NCBI GenBank assembly: GCA_009693255.1
Contig: SHXQ01000003.1
Span: forward strand, 94,472 to 158,471
Direction: 5' to 3'
From: Methylotenera sp.
Lineage (GTDB): Bacteria; Pseudomonadota; Gammaproteobacteria; Burkholderiales; Methylophilaceae
Length of the DNA: 64,000 nt
Shown here: one piece after another, positions 28,749-38,849 of the stretch
Position numbering within the stretch: position 1 is the first letter of the stretch
Layout of the letters: each line of letters begins with the position of its first letter
Made by a program: the position numbers and the translations under genes
Notes under the pieces: model-generated
Database searches by the model: none
What the model was told of the DNA's origin: nothing
The model's input: the letters and a program-made list of their open reading frames with translations, nothing else

Positions 28749-29381
28749 ATGCCTAAGGTGTACATACCTAACATAAAAGCCTTGATACTAGCCGGTATGC
28801 TGGCTATGCCATTATTGGCACAGGCCGATGGCATTGCCAGTTTAAAGAAGTTTTACAAAGAAACGCGGACCATGCGCGCTGATTTTTATCAAGTCGTAAC
28901 CGATAAAAAAGGTCAAAAAATACAAGAGGTTTATGGTCAAATGCAGTTGCAGCGACCCAACCAATTTAGGTGGGATTATCACAAGCCGTTTGAGCAGCAA
29001 ATTATCAGCGATGGCACTAGCGTGTGGTTATACGACCCTGAGTTAGCGCAAGTCACCGTGCGCGAGTTAAGTAAGGCTTTAGGCGCTAGCCCAGCCGCCT
29101 TGTTGGCTGGTGAAGATAGTTTAGAAAAAAACTTCAAACTCGTCACCGCCTACCGTAAAGGTAATCTGGAATGGGTGAGTACCAATCCAAAAGACGCAGA
29201 CTCAGGATTCAACAAAATATCTTTAGGGTTTAAGGGTGAGTATTTACAAGAGATGGACATGATTGATAGCTTTGGCCACCAAACAAAAATAGTCTTTAGC
29301 AACTTAGTGCACAACCCTAGCCTAGCCCCTAAAGCGTTTTTATTTAAACCGCCTAAAGGTGTGGATGTGGTGGGCGAATAA
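28749..29381 (+). CDS. lolA: Outer-membrane lipoprotein carrier protein LolA
   Basis: A 210-aa periplasmic chaperone that carries lipoproteins from LolCDE to LolB. A Sec signal peptide ends near ALA/QADG at residues 25-27. The mature part begins with IASLKKFYKETRTMRADFYQ and has RPNQFRWDYHKPFEQQIISDG, conserved in LolA. It sits 35 bp after ftsK in the conserved ftsK-lolA-rarA-serS order, here interrupted downstream by two broken genes. Confidence 0.95.
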   Translation: MPKVYIPNIKALILAGMLAMPLLAQADGIASLKKFYKETRTMRADFYQVVTDKKGQKIQEVYGQMQLQRPNQFRWDYHKPFEQQIISDGTSVWLYDPELAQVTVRELSKALGASPAALLAGEDSLEKNFKLVTAYRKGNLEWVSTNPKDADSGFNKISLGFKGEYLQEMDMIDSFGHQTKIVFSNLVHNPSLAPKAFLFKPPKGVDVVGE

Positions 29382-29498
29382 AGTCTAGGCATAGGTTTTA
29401 CGTTAAAAATAGCTTAAATATAATTTTTTCAAAGCCTATCATAGGAAAATTGAAAGTAGGGGGAACTTGCATATTTATTTGTAGGCCGCTTTGGCAGC

Positions 29499-29718
29499 TT
29501 GGTGTTAGCTGGTTTAATGTCATTAAGTTTGCCAATTTCAGCATTCGCTGATACGCTAGATGCGGGTCAAATTTTACGCGACACCAAACCAGCAAACCCC
29601 TTGTCGCCGGCGCGTCCGCTAGATCAAAACCTAATCCAAGAGCAAGAAAAACCCATTGTGGCACCTAGCCCATCAGATGATGTGAGTGTCACCATCAGTC
29701 ATTTTACCTTTACGGGCA
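29499..29718 (+). pseudogene. Truncated TpsB-type (ShlB/FhaC) transporter, N-terminal fragment
   Basis: From about 29499 the reading gives a signal-peptide-like start (LAGLMSLSLPISAFAD), then DTLDAGQILRDTKP, a proline-rich linker and VSVTISHFTFTGN. This is the beginning of a ShlB/FhaC-like two-partner secretion transporter up to its first POTRA strand. At GN (about 29718) the similarity stops and the sequence runs into the FecR-like gene in another frame. The beta-barrel, about 450 residues, is gone. It lies between lolA and rarA, usually direct neighbours. Confidence 0.65.
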
Positions 29719-30328
29719 ATGTCTGTAGGCCTCTGTTTGATTATGTTGCTGGCTTTTACCATGTGCAGCTTTAGCTTGGCTGCCTTGGCCAACGGTACGC
29801 TTACGCATTTGTCTGGCAAAGTATCGGTACAAAAAGCCGATGGTACCACTGCAGCTGGTGCGGCAGGTGTTCAGGTGGTGGAGAGTGGCACCGTGGTGAC
29901 CGGTGCTGATGGTTTTGTGCGCATGGAACTCACTGATGGCGGCGAAATGGTGATTGGGCCAGATACGCAACTCAGAATTGAAAACTATCATTACAGCAAA
30001 GATAAACCAGAAAAGGATAGCTTCATATTCCGCACCATTAAAGGTGGTTTCCGGTAATGTGCAGGGCAATTTAGACTTTAAAGCTGGTCAGGTTGGTTTT
30101 ATTCCACCTAACCAGCCACCAATACTACTGCCACATGATCCGGGTGTTGGTTTTACGCCACCAGCTGTGATTCCAAAATTAGACGAAAAGAAAAAACGGT
30201 CTAGTGAGCAAGAGGGCAGTTCATCCGCTAATAGCGGAGATGCCAATGGTCAGAATAAACAGTCGGATGACCAGAAAGAGCCTGCCAATAGCGCATATAA
30301 TGGCGGGCAAAACTGCTCGATTCAATAG
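29719..30328 (+). pseudogene. FecR-domain protein with an internal deletion
   Basis: An ATG at 29719 opens a protein with a hydrophobic leader (MSVGLCLIMLLAFTMCSF) and a FecR domain: GTLTHLSGKVSVQKADG, GTVVTGADGFVRMELTDGGE, MVIGPDTQLRIENYHY and FRTIKGG. At about 30045-30057 this frame stops. The next frame continues at once with VVSGNVQGNLDFKAGQVGFI and a C-terminal tail rich in proline, serine and asparagine to 30328. Intact relatives have a middle segment between these two parts, so a deletion, apparently joined at a GGTGGT-like repeat, has fused the ends out of frame. Confidence 0.65.
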
Positions 30329-30460
30329 CCAACCCTGCCCTAGTTATTCAAGTGATTATCTAGGGTTTTTCTTTACCGACTATCACCATACAAAAAATCT
30401 TGCAATGCTATTCTGATGGCTTGCCACCTGTTAATATGCAGGTAATTAATAATCATGTAG

Positions 30461-31807
30461 TTGCTATCGCAACCCAAGCACATTTTGAATAGTTTATTTC
30501 AACCTAATCGCCCAATCGCGCCACTCGCTGAAAGATTACGCCCCAAAACTTTAGATGAGGTAGTGGGGCAGTCTCATCTTTTAGGTGAAAGTAAGCCACT
30601 GCGTTTGGCATTTCAATCCGGAAAATTACCTTCTATGATTTTATGGGGCCCGCCAGGCGTAGGTAAAACTACCTTGGCACGCTTAATTGCCAATACGGCA
30701 GATGCTGATTTTATTCCACTGTCTGCCGTATTATCTGGCATTAAAGACATTCGCGACGCGGTAGAGCGTGCCGAACTCACCTTGCAACAACATGGCCGTA
30801 AAACTATATTATTTGTGGATGAGGTGCATCGCTTCAATAAAGGCCAGCAAGATGCATTTTTACCTTTTGTTGAAAGTGGACTCATTACCTTTATTGGTGC
30901 AACCACTGAAAACCCTTCCTTTGAAGTCAATAGTGCCTTATTAAGTCGTTCGCAGGTGTTTGTATTGAATGCATTATCTGAGCCAGAGTTAGGCTTATTA
31001 CTGCAGCGTGCACAGGATTTGGTAGCGACAAATATCAGTATGGCGGATGAAGTGCGTGAACAAGTTATTGCTTATGCAGATGGCGATGCCAGACGCTTAC
31101 TTAATTTTGTTGAAGGTTTGTTTAATGCGGCCGAAGGTGCGGCAGTTAATGAAATTGATGAGGCGTTTTTACAAACCACGATGGCCAGTAAGCTGAGGCG
31201 TTTTGATAAAGGTGGTGAAGCCTTTTATGACCAAATTTCAGCGCTACATAAATCGGTGCGTGGCTCAAACCCTGATGCAGCGTTATATTGGTTTTTACGC
31301 ATGATAGATGGTGGGGTAGACCCATTGTACTTAGGGCGGCGCATTGTGCGCATGGCGATTGAAGACGTGGGTTTGGCTGACCCGCGAGCGCAAAGTATGG
31401 CACTTGAAGCTTGCCAAATTTTTGAACGATTAGGCTCGCCAGAAGGGGAGTTAGCGCTGTCTAATGCGGTGATTTATTTAGCGGTGGCAGCTAAAAGTAA
31501 TGCGTCTTATCACGCCTATAACCAAGCTAAGGTGTTTGTTGCGCAAGATAAGTCACGACCTGTGCCTTTACACCTCAGAAACGCTCCTACTAAGCTCATG
31601 AAAGCGCTAGATTACGGTAAAGAATACCGTTACGCACATAACGAGCCTGAAGCTTATGCGGCTGGGGTAGATTATTTTCCGGATGATTTAAACCCACCAC
31701 AATTTTATATGCCCACACCACGCGGCTTAGAAGGTAAAATTACGGAAAAATTAGCCCACTTGCGTGAATTGGATAAACGTGCACTCGAGAAAAAAGAAAA
31801 AAAATGA
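30461..31807 (+). CDS. rarA: Replication-associated recombination protein A (AAA ATPase)
   Basis: A 448-aa RarA/MgsA/WRNIP1-family clamp-loader-like ATPase acting at stalled replication forks. It shows PLAERLRPKTLDEVVGQSHLL, Walker [10 protein letters not shown], Walker B LFVDEVHRFNK, sensor 1 GATTENPSFEVN, and the C-terminal tetramerisation region GSNPDAALYWFLRMIDGG. The start is unclear: TTG at 30461, or a second TTG at 30485 giving MNSLFQPN. Neither has a strong ribosome-binding site. It precedes serS by 15 bp, so the two are probably co-transcribed. Confidence 0.95.
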   Translation: MLSQPKHILNSLFQPNRPIAPLAERLRPKTLDEVVGQSHLLGESKPLRLAFQSGKLPSMILWGPPGVGKTTLARLIANTADADFIPLSAVLSGIKDIRDAVERAELTLQQHGRKTILFVDEVHRFNKGQQDAFLPFVESGLITFIGATTENPSFEVNSALLSRSQVFVLNALSEPELGLLLQRAQDLVATNISMADEVREQVIAYADGDARRLLNFVEGLFNAAEGAAVNEIDEAFLQTTMASKLRRFDKGGEAFYDQISALHKSVRGSNPDAALYWFLRMIDGGVDPLYLGRRIVRMAIEDVGLADPRAQSMALEACQIFERLGSPEGELALSNAVIYLAVAAKSNASYHAYNQAKVFVAQDKSRPVPLHLRNAPTKLMKALDYGKEYRYAHNEPEAYAAGVDYFPDDLNPPQFYMPTPRGLEGKITEKLAHLRELDKRALEKKEKK

Positions 31808-31822
31808 TTTTAAAGGATTTAA

Positions 31823-33097
<1,275 letters not shown>

Positions 33098-33128
33098 TTT
33101 AGCCACAATGGTAGATTAAGCCGATCAC

Positions 33129-34529
33129 TTAATTTGCATATGCAATCTTAAATGGATTCAAGTCTAGATTATTCTTAGGTTGATAGTGCTCTAAGATGCG
33201 TTGATAGCTGCGTACCGATTCAACAAATATGACGGGTGCACCACCGCTGGCGTAGCCGTATTTAAGGGTGGTGTAGTATTCAGGGTTTTTTAGTAGCACC
33301 AAGGTTTTTTTCACATCCGCCCAACTGTCTGGATTTAGCTTAAGGCGGGTCGCCAATACCCGCGCATCTTCTACATGTCCATAGCCAATGTTGTAGGCCG
33401 CCAGCGCCATATAAGTTCTATCCGGTTCTGGAATGCGTTCCGGTACCGTATCTCTCAATTTCAGTAAATATCTAGCCCCCGCCGGAATACTTTGTTTAGG
33501 ATCTAAGCGGTCAGTTACGCCCATTAAATCTGCCGTACCTTCGGTGAGCATCATCAGGCCCCGCACATTGGTGGGCGAAGTACTGTAAGTGTCCCAGTGA
33601 GATTCTCTATAGCTAACAGCCGCCAGTAGGCGCCAATCGATGCCGGTAATGTTTTGTGCTTGCTTGAATAGATGAACATACTTGGGCAGCAGGCTGTTGC
33701 TACGCTCAAGAAAGGTGGTCACATCTAGCGTGTTGAGACGGGTGTTATGACCATAATAGCGATCTAATAAATTACGCAATGTGCCGTCTTTTTTAATTTT
33801 TGCAAAAAAATCATTCACTTTAATCAGCAGTTGTGGATCGGTATTTTTTGATAGCGCCCAAGCAATTTGGTCGGTAGGGCCTAACGGCATGGCAACGTCT
33901 AAGTTAGGGTAATAGTTTTGCATTAAAGCGGCTAAGTAGCTATCAGCCACCGTGTAATCAAGCAAGCCATCGGCAACTTCTTCTAGTAAAGATTCGGTAT
34001 TGGTGTGGTTTTTGCTAAACCATTTAAGTGTGGGATGTTCTTTTTGTAGCGCCGTTAAACGCTCGGCATAACTGGTACCGACTGGTACGGCAATTTGTTT
34101 ATCAAAAACCTCAGAGATATTTTTGGGTTTTTCAGTCACTTCATTATTAAAAATAAGCTGTTGCTGGGTTTCTTGATAAGGGCTGGAGAAAAGTACCAGA
34201 TGCTCACGCAGTGCGGTCACAGTTAAATTGGCTGCGGCAATATGGGCCTTGCCTTTTAGCAGGCTAGGAATCACATCGCTAATGCTGTTGGCTAATACAA
34301 AGCGAATTTCATACGAAGGAAAATATTCTTCAACAAATAAAACGGCTAAGTCATATTCTATGCCGGCGGGCTGATTGTCATTGCCTAAAAAATAGGTAGA
34401 AGGGCCGTTGTGCGTGACAAATACAATTTCTTTTTTGCTCGGATCTATGCGTGGCGCTGCGCTGACAGGATCTGAGGGCTTGCAAGCCATCATTAATAAG
34501 CACAGTAATACCATAAAAAATAAACGCAT
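33129..34529 (-). CDS. mltF: Membrane-bound lytic transglycosylase F-like lipoprotein
   Basis: A 466-aa two-domain protein (from the ATG at 34529). The leader MRLFFMVLLCLLMMAC is a lipoprotein signal with the lipid-bearing cysteine at residue 16. Residues about 40-260 resemble a periplasmic substrate-binding domain. The C-terminal SLT domain has the catalytic glutamate in SYRESHWDTYSTSPTNVRGLMM and the AAYNIGYGHVEDAR motif. It cleaves peptidoglycan glycan strands at the outer membrane. The frame can be extended to a TTG at 34559 overlapping rpiA, but the signal peptide argues for 34529. Confidence 0.88.
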   Translation of the reverse strand: MRLFFMVLLCLLMMACKPSDPVSAAPRIDPSKKEIVFVTHNGPSTYFLGNDNQPAGIEYDLAVLFVEEYFPSYEIRFVLANSISDVIPSLLKGKAHIAAANLTVTALREHLVLFSSPYQETQQQLIFNNEVTEKPKNISEVFDKQIAVPVGTSYAERLTALQKEHPTLKWFSKNHTNTESLLEEVADGLLDYTVADSYLAALMQNYYPNLDVAMPLGPTDQIAWALSKNTDPQLLIKVNDFFAKIKKDGTLRNLLDRYYGHNTRLNTLDVTTFLERSNSLLPKYVHLFKQAQNITGIDWRLLAAVSYRESHWDTYSTSPTNVRGLMMLTEGTADLMGVTDRLDPKQSIPAGARYLLKLRDTVPERIPEPDRTYMALAAYNIGYGHVEDARVLATRLKLNPDSWADVKKTLVLLKNPEYYTTLKYGYASGGAPVIFVESVRSYQRILEHYQPKNNLDLNPFKIAYAN

Positions 34530-34555
34530 GACGGGTTTGTTTTGGCCTGTGATTA

Positions 34556-35233
34556 TCAAGCGCAGCGCTCACTCACGGTGCCATTGTCTGCGATTAAAAT
34601 GGCATCGCTCAAACCATAAAAAATTCCATGCTCAACCACGCCTGGGGTGTTGTTGATAAGGGTGTTTAAGGTACTTGCAGCTAGGCTAGCATCAAATTTC
34701 ATGTCCAGCACATAGCTACCATGCGAGGTAATCCAAAAGCCATCATTAGCGGCGTTGGGGCGTAAATTTCCCGTGCCACCCATGGCTTCAAGACTTTTTT
34801 TCGCCAATTGCCAAGCGAAAGGAATCACCTCAATCGGGATGGCAAAGTTTTGACCAATATGACTGACCAATTTACTCGCATCGGCCACCACAATAAACTG
34901 TGCTGCGGCTTTTGCCAGTAATTTTTCTTTGACTAAATCACTGCCACGACCTTTGAGTAAGGTCATGTCTGAGGTAATTTCATCGGCACCATCGACATAT
35001 AAATCAATGCTGCTGATATGCTCTAAAGCAACAATGGCTAACTGCAGTGACTGCGCGTATTGGGCGCTAATAGTCGAACTGGCAACCGTGGTGATTTTTA
35101 AGCCCTCTTCGCGCTGACAGCGTGCCAGTTCTGCAATAAAGTAGTTGGCGGTAGAGCCAGTACCTAAGCCAACCAGCATACCGCTCTTAACATATTTTGC
35201 GGCTTGTAAAGCGACTAATTGTTTGTCGTTCAT
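34556..35233 (-). CDS. rpiA: Ribose-5-phosphate isomerase A
   Basis: A 225-aa enzyme interconverting ribose 5-phosphate and ribulose 5-phosphate. Motifs are VGLGTGSTANYFI, DGADEI, LKGRGSDLVKEKLLA and the GGTGNLRPNAANDGF segment. Ribulose 5-phosphate is the formaldehyde acceptor of the RuMP cycle, so in this organism it helps regenerate it. It is upstream of the mltF-like gene on the same strand. Confidence 0.97.
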   Translation of the reverse strand: MNDKQLVALQAAKYVKSGMLVGLGTGSTANYFIAELARCQREEGLKITTVASSTISAQYAQSLQLAIVALEHISSIDLYVDGADEITSDMTLLKGRGSDLVKEKLLAKAAAQFIVVADASKLVSHIGQNFAIPIEVIPFAWQLAKKSLEAMGGTGNLRPNAANDGFWITSHGSYVLDMKFDASLAASTLNTLINNTPGVVEHGIFYGLSDAILIADNGTVSERCA

Positions 35234-35305
35234 TGGTACGCCTCCAACGGTTATTATTGTTTTTTCTAAGCACTATCATAACGCGATTATGTAATTTTAG
35301 GCATT

Positions 35306-35334
35306 AAAAAAGGGAGCTAAATTGCTCCCTTTTG
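35306..35334 (-). terminator. Rho-independent terminator of efp
   Basis: On the minus strand AAAAGGGAGC and GCTCCCTTTT (plus 35324-35333 and 35308-35317) form a perfect 10-bp stem with a 6-nt loop, ending in six Ts. It lies about 30 bp after the efp stop. Confidence 0.88.
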
Positions 35335-35364
35335 TTAAATACTGACTAAGCGTAGCCTTGGTAT

Positions 35365-35925
35365 TTATTTCAATACGCGGTTTCTATATTCACCAGTGCG
35401 GGTGTCGATTTCAATCTTATCGCCTTGCGCACAAAATAAAGGTACTGGAAACTCAAAGCCAGAGGCAATTTTAGCGGGCTTCATTACTTTGCCTGAAGTG
35501 TCGCCTTTTATTGCTGGTTCAGTATAAGTAATTTCGCGCACTACCGTGGTTGGCAGTTCAACGGAAATCGGTTTTTCGTTATAAAAACGAATATCCACCG
35601 CCATGCCATCTTCAAGGTAAGGAAGCGCATCAGCCATGAATTCTGCATCGACGTCATATTGGTTGTAGTCGGCATCCATGAAAACATAGCTTGGGTCTGC
35701 AAAGTAAGAGTAGGTTGCTTCTTTTTTCTCTAAAACGACTACTTCAAATTTGTCGCCCGCGCCGTAAATTGTCTCGCTAGGCGTGTCAGTTAACAAATTT
35801 TTAAATTTCATCTTTACCACAGCTGTGCTACGGCCAGATTTAGTGTATTCGGCTTTAACCACTACCAATGGATCACTGCCGACCATAATGACGTTACCGG
35901 CGCGAAGTTCTTGTGCTGTTTTCAT
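35365..35925 (-). CDS. efp: Translation elongation factor P (Arg32 type)
   Basis: A 186-aa EF-P that rescues ribosomes stalled at polyproline. The tip of domain I reads [12 protein letters not shown], placing arginine at position 32. E. coli-type EF-P has a lysine at the corresponding loop position, beta-lysylated by EpmA/B. Arg32 is the residue rhamnosylated by EarP, and earP lies immediately upstream on the same strand. Domains II and III are complete, ending [16 protein letters not shown] strong terminator follows. Confidence 0.97.
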   Translation of the reverse strand: MKTAQELRAGNVIMVGSDPLVVVKAEYTKSGRSTAVVKMKFKNLLTDTPSETIYGAGDKFEVVVLEKKEATYSYFADPSYVFMDADYNQYDVDAEFMADALPYLEDGMAVDIRFYNEKPISVELPTTVVREITYTEPAIKGDTSGKVMKPAKIASGFEFPVPLFCAQGDKIEIDTRTGEYRNRVLK

Positions 35926-36017
35926 AGATTGCCTTGCCTAAGATTGAGTTAAAAGTTAAGTTTTCAGTTAAATTTTTTGCCGCGTGCTTAAGTAACGAGT
36001 ACGCTAAAACTCGCGAA

Positions 36018-37175
36018 TTATACCTTAATTTTTGGCAAATTCTCACTAAAAAACACCAATTTCGTGGCAAGGTCAGGCTGGCAAGCCAGCGCATTGGTTT
36101 GTTGTTGGCTGTAAGCGAATAGGCTGGATAAGTTTTTAATTAAGCGTGTCAATGCGGTGGTGTCAGTGCGCTGCGCATTCGACCAACTGAGATGCGCATC
36201 GACTAGAATGGACTTTATTTCATCATTAGTCGCACTAGTGTACATTGCCAAAAATGCCTGCATTTTTTTAATGTGGGTCTGTTCAGTTTGAATGTAAGGT
36301 TGCCAAACAAAGGGTTTTCCTGCCCAAATTGCCCGTATCCAGCTATCTTCACCACGCACAAAATTCAAATCACAGGCCCAGAGCAAATGGTCATAGTGGC
36401 TTTGAGATAGGAATGGTAGCAGGTGCACGGTGACATTGCCTTTACGCAGTGTGCGTTCAGTTTCAGCCGCAAAATCTATCAAAATGTCGTCGATGGTCGT
36501 GCTATTAAGTGGCGTGAATAAGTCTATGGCTTGCTTACTTGCCTCTAGGGTGGACAGTAATGCGCGCCTATTGGCTTGTGGGTAACAAAATAATGAAATT
36601 TTGATCGAATTTTCAAGTTCCTCTATCGGTTTGCTGATGTCCAATGCTTGCCAAAACGCAGTCTGCTGGGTTTTTGAAGCTAAAAACACATCGCGCTCAG
36701 CGATTAAATGGCGTTCACGAATTAATCCACCCGTATCATCTTTAAAACCAGGAAAAAAGTACTGCTTGGTAATGGCTAGGGTGGGCTGTGGCGATGGTTT
36801 TGCATGAAAGTCACCGACCCAAGTTTCAGCGGAAAGGTATTCTAGATTAATCCAAATGGATAGCTGTCGCACCATTTGTTGAAGGTAGCTATCAGGTAAT
36901 TCACAAGAAAAAGCGCCAATAACGACATCTGCAGGCGTGGTGTTTAAGCTGGGCCAACTGGTTATTACAACTCCTTGAATGGTTTGTGTGTGTAGGGCGC
37001 TGTCTAAATCGGGAATGATTTTTTGTGCGGTTATGAAGTCATCAATGAATAACCTGACGGCGAGAGAGTGCTCTTTCGCTAATTGCTGGCTTAAGCGCCA
37101 ACAAACGCCGATGTCGCCAAAATTGTCGACAATTTTACAAAAAATGTCCCAGTGTTGGCGGTGTGGTTGGCGCAT
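36018..37175 (-). CDS. earP: EF-P arginine rhamnosyltransferase EarP
   Basis: A 385-aa GT-B glycosyltransferase (formerly DUF2331) that transfers rhamnose from dTDP-rhamnose to Arg32 of EF-P. Hallmarks are the N-terminal DIFCKIVDNFGDIGVCWRLS, with Asp21 matching the catalytic aspartate region, and the C-terminal nucleotide-sugar motif FVRGEDSWIRAIWAGKPFVW. It ends about 90 bp before its substrate gene efp, the usual pairing in beta- and some gammaproteobacteria. greB lies upstream on the same strand. Confidence 0.95.
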   Translation of the reverse strand: MRQPHRQHWDIFCKIVDNFGDIGVCWRLSQQLAKEHSLAVRLFIDDFITAQKIIPDLDSALHTQTIQGVVITSWPSLNTTPADVVIGAFSCELPDSYLQQMVRQLSIWINLEYLSAETWVGDFHAKPSPQPTLAITKQYFFPGFKDDTGGLIRERHLIAERDVFLASKTQQTAFWQALDISKPIEELENSIKISLFCYPQANRRALLSTLEASKQAIDLFTPLNSTTIDDILIDFAAETERTLRKGNVTVHLLPFLSQSHYDHLLWACDLNFVRGEDSWIRAIWAGKPFVWQPYIQTEQTHIKKMQAFLAMYTSATNDEIKSILVDAHLSWSNAQRTDTTALTRLIKNLSSLFAYSQQQTNALACQPDLATKLVFFSENLPKIKV

Positions 37176-37198
37176 GCGTTTGTTGGGGTTGTTGCTGA

Positions 37199-37693
37199 TT
37201 AGGGGTTAGGGGCTTGATATTGCACGTCGATAATTTCATATTGCTCATCACCAGCAGGCGCCATGACATTAACAACATCTCCAACTTGCTTGCCTAGCAA
37301 GGCGCGCGCAAGCGGTGAAACCCAGCTAATATAGCCCATTGAAGGCTCCAACTCATCTTTGCCGACGATGCGGTAGGTGTGTTCAGTATCATGTTTGAGT
37401 GAATATAAAGTTACCCAGGCGCCGAAAAATACTTTCCTCAAACCTTGTTGGCTAACGGGATCTACAATGACTGCGGCATCCATACGTTGCATTAAAAAGC
37501 GTAAACGGCTGTCAATTTGGCGTAAGCGCCTTTTACCATAAATATAATCGCCATTTTCACTTCTGTCGCCATTGCCAGCCGCCCATGACACGACTTTGAC
37601 CAAGGCTGGGCGCTCAACCTTAAGCAATTCTTGAAACTCAGCCTCGATGGCGGCATGGCCTTGTGGCGTAATGTAGTTTTTTTCGTCGGCCAT
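37199..37693 (-). CDS. greB: Transcription elongation factor GreB
   Basis: A 164-aa transcript-cleavage factor. The N-terminal coiled coil (YITPQGHAAIEAEFQELL, NGDRSENGDYIYGKRRLRQI) carries the acidic tip that enters the RNA polymerase secondary channel. The C-terminal FKBP-like domain holds PLARALLGKQVGDVV. The GDYIYGKRRLR wording fits GreB better than GreA. It is upstream of earP with a 23-bp gap. Confidence 0.94.
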   Translation of the reverse strand: MADEKNYITPQGHAAIEAEFQELLKVERPALVKVVSWAAGNGDRSENGDYIYGKRRLRQIDSRLRFLMQRMDAAVIVDPVSQQGLRKVFFGAWVTLYSLKHDTEHTYRIVGKDELEPSMGYISWVSPLARALLGKQVGDVVNVMAPAGDEQYEIIDVQYQAPNP

Positions 37694-37712
37694 TAGGTGT
37701 TATTGAGTGCGC

Positions 37713-38096
37713 TTATTTTTCTAGAAACTGAATATCTTGCACAAAATAGGCAGTTTCGCCAAAGCAGGACGATGGAATGCCTTTGTGCTCCTCATAAATC
37801 AGCTTGACTCTTTTACCTAGTGAGTCATTGACTTTTTTGGCAACAGCAGCCCCTTTAACGGTAAAGCTAAATTTTTCAGCTTGCGTGCCTGGCATAGATA
37901 CTAAAACAATCTCGCCTTCCCATGTCTTGCAAACGTAGCCTTTGAGTGAAAATTTTTGCACGTAACCCGCGCGCTCGCCAGAGGAATAGACCCAATTCAG
38001 TGAGGCCCATGTATACAATGAAAAAAGTGCTATTGGCATGATCAATAGCCATAGTGCATACTTAAACAAGCCCTTTAAATTGCTAGACATGGTCAC
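37713..38096 (-). CDS. Conserved hypothetical single-pass membrane protein
   Basis: A 127-aa protein (or 125 aa from the second ATG). One membrane helix lies near the N-terminus (residues 11-32, LFKYALWLLIMPIALFSLYT) and is followed by a soluble domain with conserved-looking features: SSGERAGYVQKFSLKGYVCKT, WEGEIVLVSMPG, and an IPSSCFGETAYFV end. The two cysteines (YVCKTW, SSCFGE) could form a disulfide if the domain faces the periplasm. I do not recognise a function. It ends 20 bp before greB on the same strand. Confidence 0.65.
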   Translation of the reverse strand: MTMSSNLKGLFKYALWLLIMPIALFSLYTWASLNWVYSSGERAGYVQKFSLKGYVCKTWEGEIVLVSMPGTQAEKFSFTVKGAAVAKKVNDSLGKRVKLIYEEHKGIPSSCFGETAYFVQDIQFLEK

Positions 38097-38245
38097 AACC
38101 TTAAAAGTAAAGTCAGATAATACCTGTACAGACGATTTCTAGTCTAGCGTTTTTGTCATTGCTTTGTTTAACTGTTGCCTAGAGAACTATTTGACGTGTG
38201 ATGAGTCATATTTTTTTAGATTTAATTGCTTGATTTAATGAGGCT

Positions 38246-38779
38246 ATGATGAAAAAATTATTACTATACGCTTTATTATTGGGAGCATCATCTATGGCAA
38301 ATGCAGCTTGTACTGAGCTTTACAACCATCAATTGACCACTTTGCAAGGCGATAAAATTAATCTGTGTGATTATCAAGACAAGCCTATTTTAGTGGTTAA
38401 TACCGCCAGTAAATGTGGTTTCACCCCACAGTTTGAAGCGCTAGAAGCCCTGTATGGCAAATATAAAGATAAGGGTTTGTTGGTGATAGGCTTTCCATCT
38501 AACGACTTTAGGCAAGAACCTGGTAACGATAAGCAAATTGGTGATTTTTGTAAGCTAACTTATGCGGTTAAATTTCCCATGATGACGAAAAGCGTGGTGA
38601 CGGGGTCGGGCGCCAATCCATTTTACTTACAGTTACGCGCTAAAACAGGCCAATCACCCCGGTGGAATTTCTATAAATATGTCATCTTGCCTGGTGGTAA
38701 AGAGGTGGCTGTCTACAGCAGTCTTGTTAAACCGGATTCAGCGGAAATATTAGCTAAAATTATGCCCAACTTGAAGTAG
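38246..38779 (+). CDS. Periplasmic glutathione peroxidase family protein
   Basis: A 177-aa thiol peroxidase of the GPx family with a Sec signal peptide (residues 1-20, cleavage after ANA). The peroxidatic residue is Cys57 in NTASKCGFTPQ, a cysteine rather than selenocysteine. The glutamine appears in the FTPQFEALEALY region and the tryptophan in WNFYKY. Two extra cysteines (22 and 41) are in the mature N-terminus. It probably reduces hydroperoxides in the periplasm with a thioredoxin-like donor. Monocistronic, with a terminator after it. Confidence 0.9.
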   Translation: MMKKLLLYALLLGASSMANAACTELYNHQLTTLQGDKINLCDYQDKPILVVNTASKCGFTPQFEALEALYGKYKDKGLLVIGFPSNDFRQEPGNDKQIGDFCKLTYAVKFPMMTKSVVTGSGANPFYLQLRAKTGQSPRWNFYKYVILPGGKEVAVYSSLVKPDSAEILAKIMPNLK

Positions 38780-38797
38780 TTACTTGTGTTAAGTAAA

Positions 38798-38826
38798 CAA
38801 AAAGGAGCGAATAGCGCCTTTTTGCT
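38798..38826. terminator. Bidirectional terminator between gpx and ppsR
   Basis: AAAAAGGAGC and GCGCCTTTTT form a stem with one mismatch around a 5-nt loop, between the convergent ends of the peroxidase gene and ppsR. A-runs and T-runs flank both sides. Confidence 0.65.
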
Positions 38827-38849
38827 TTGAAATAAAGCGCCATTCGTGA

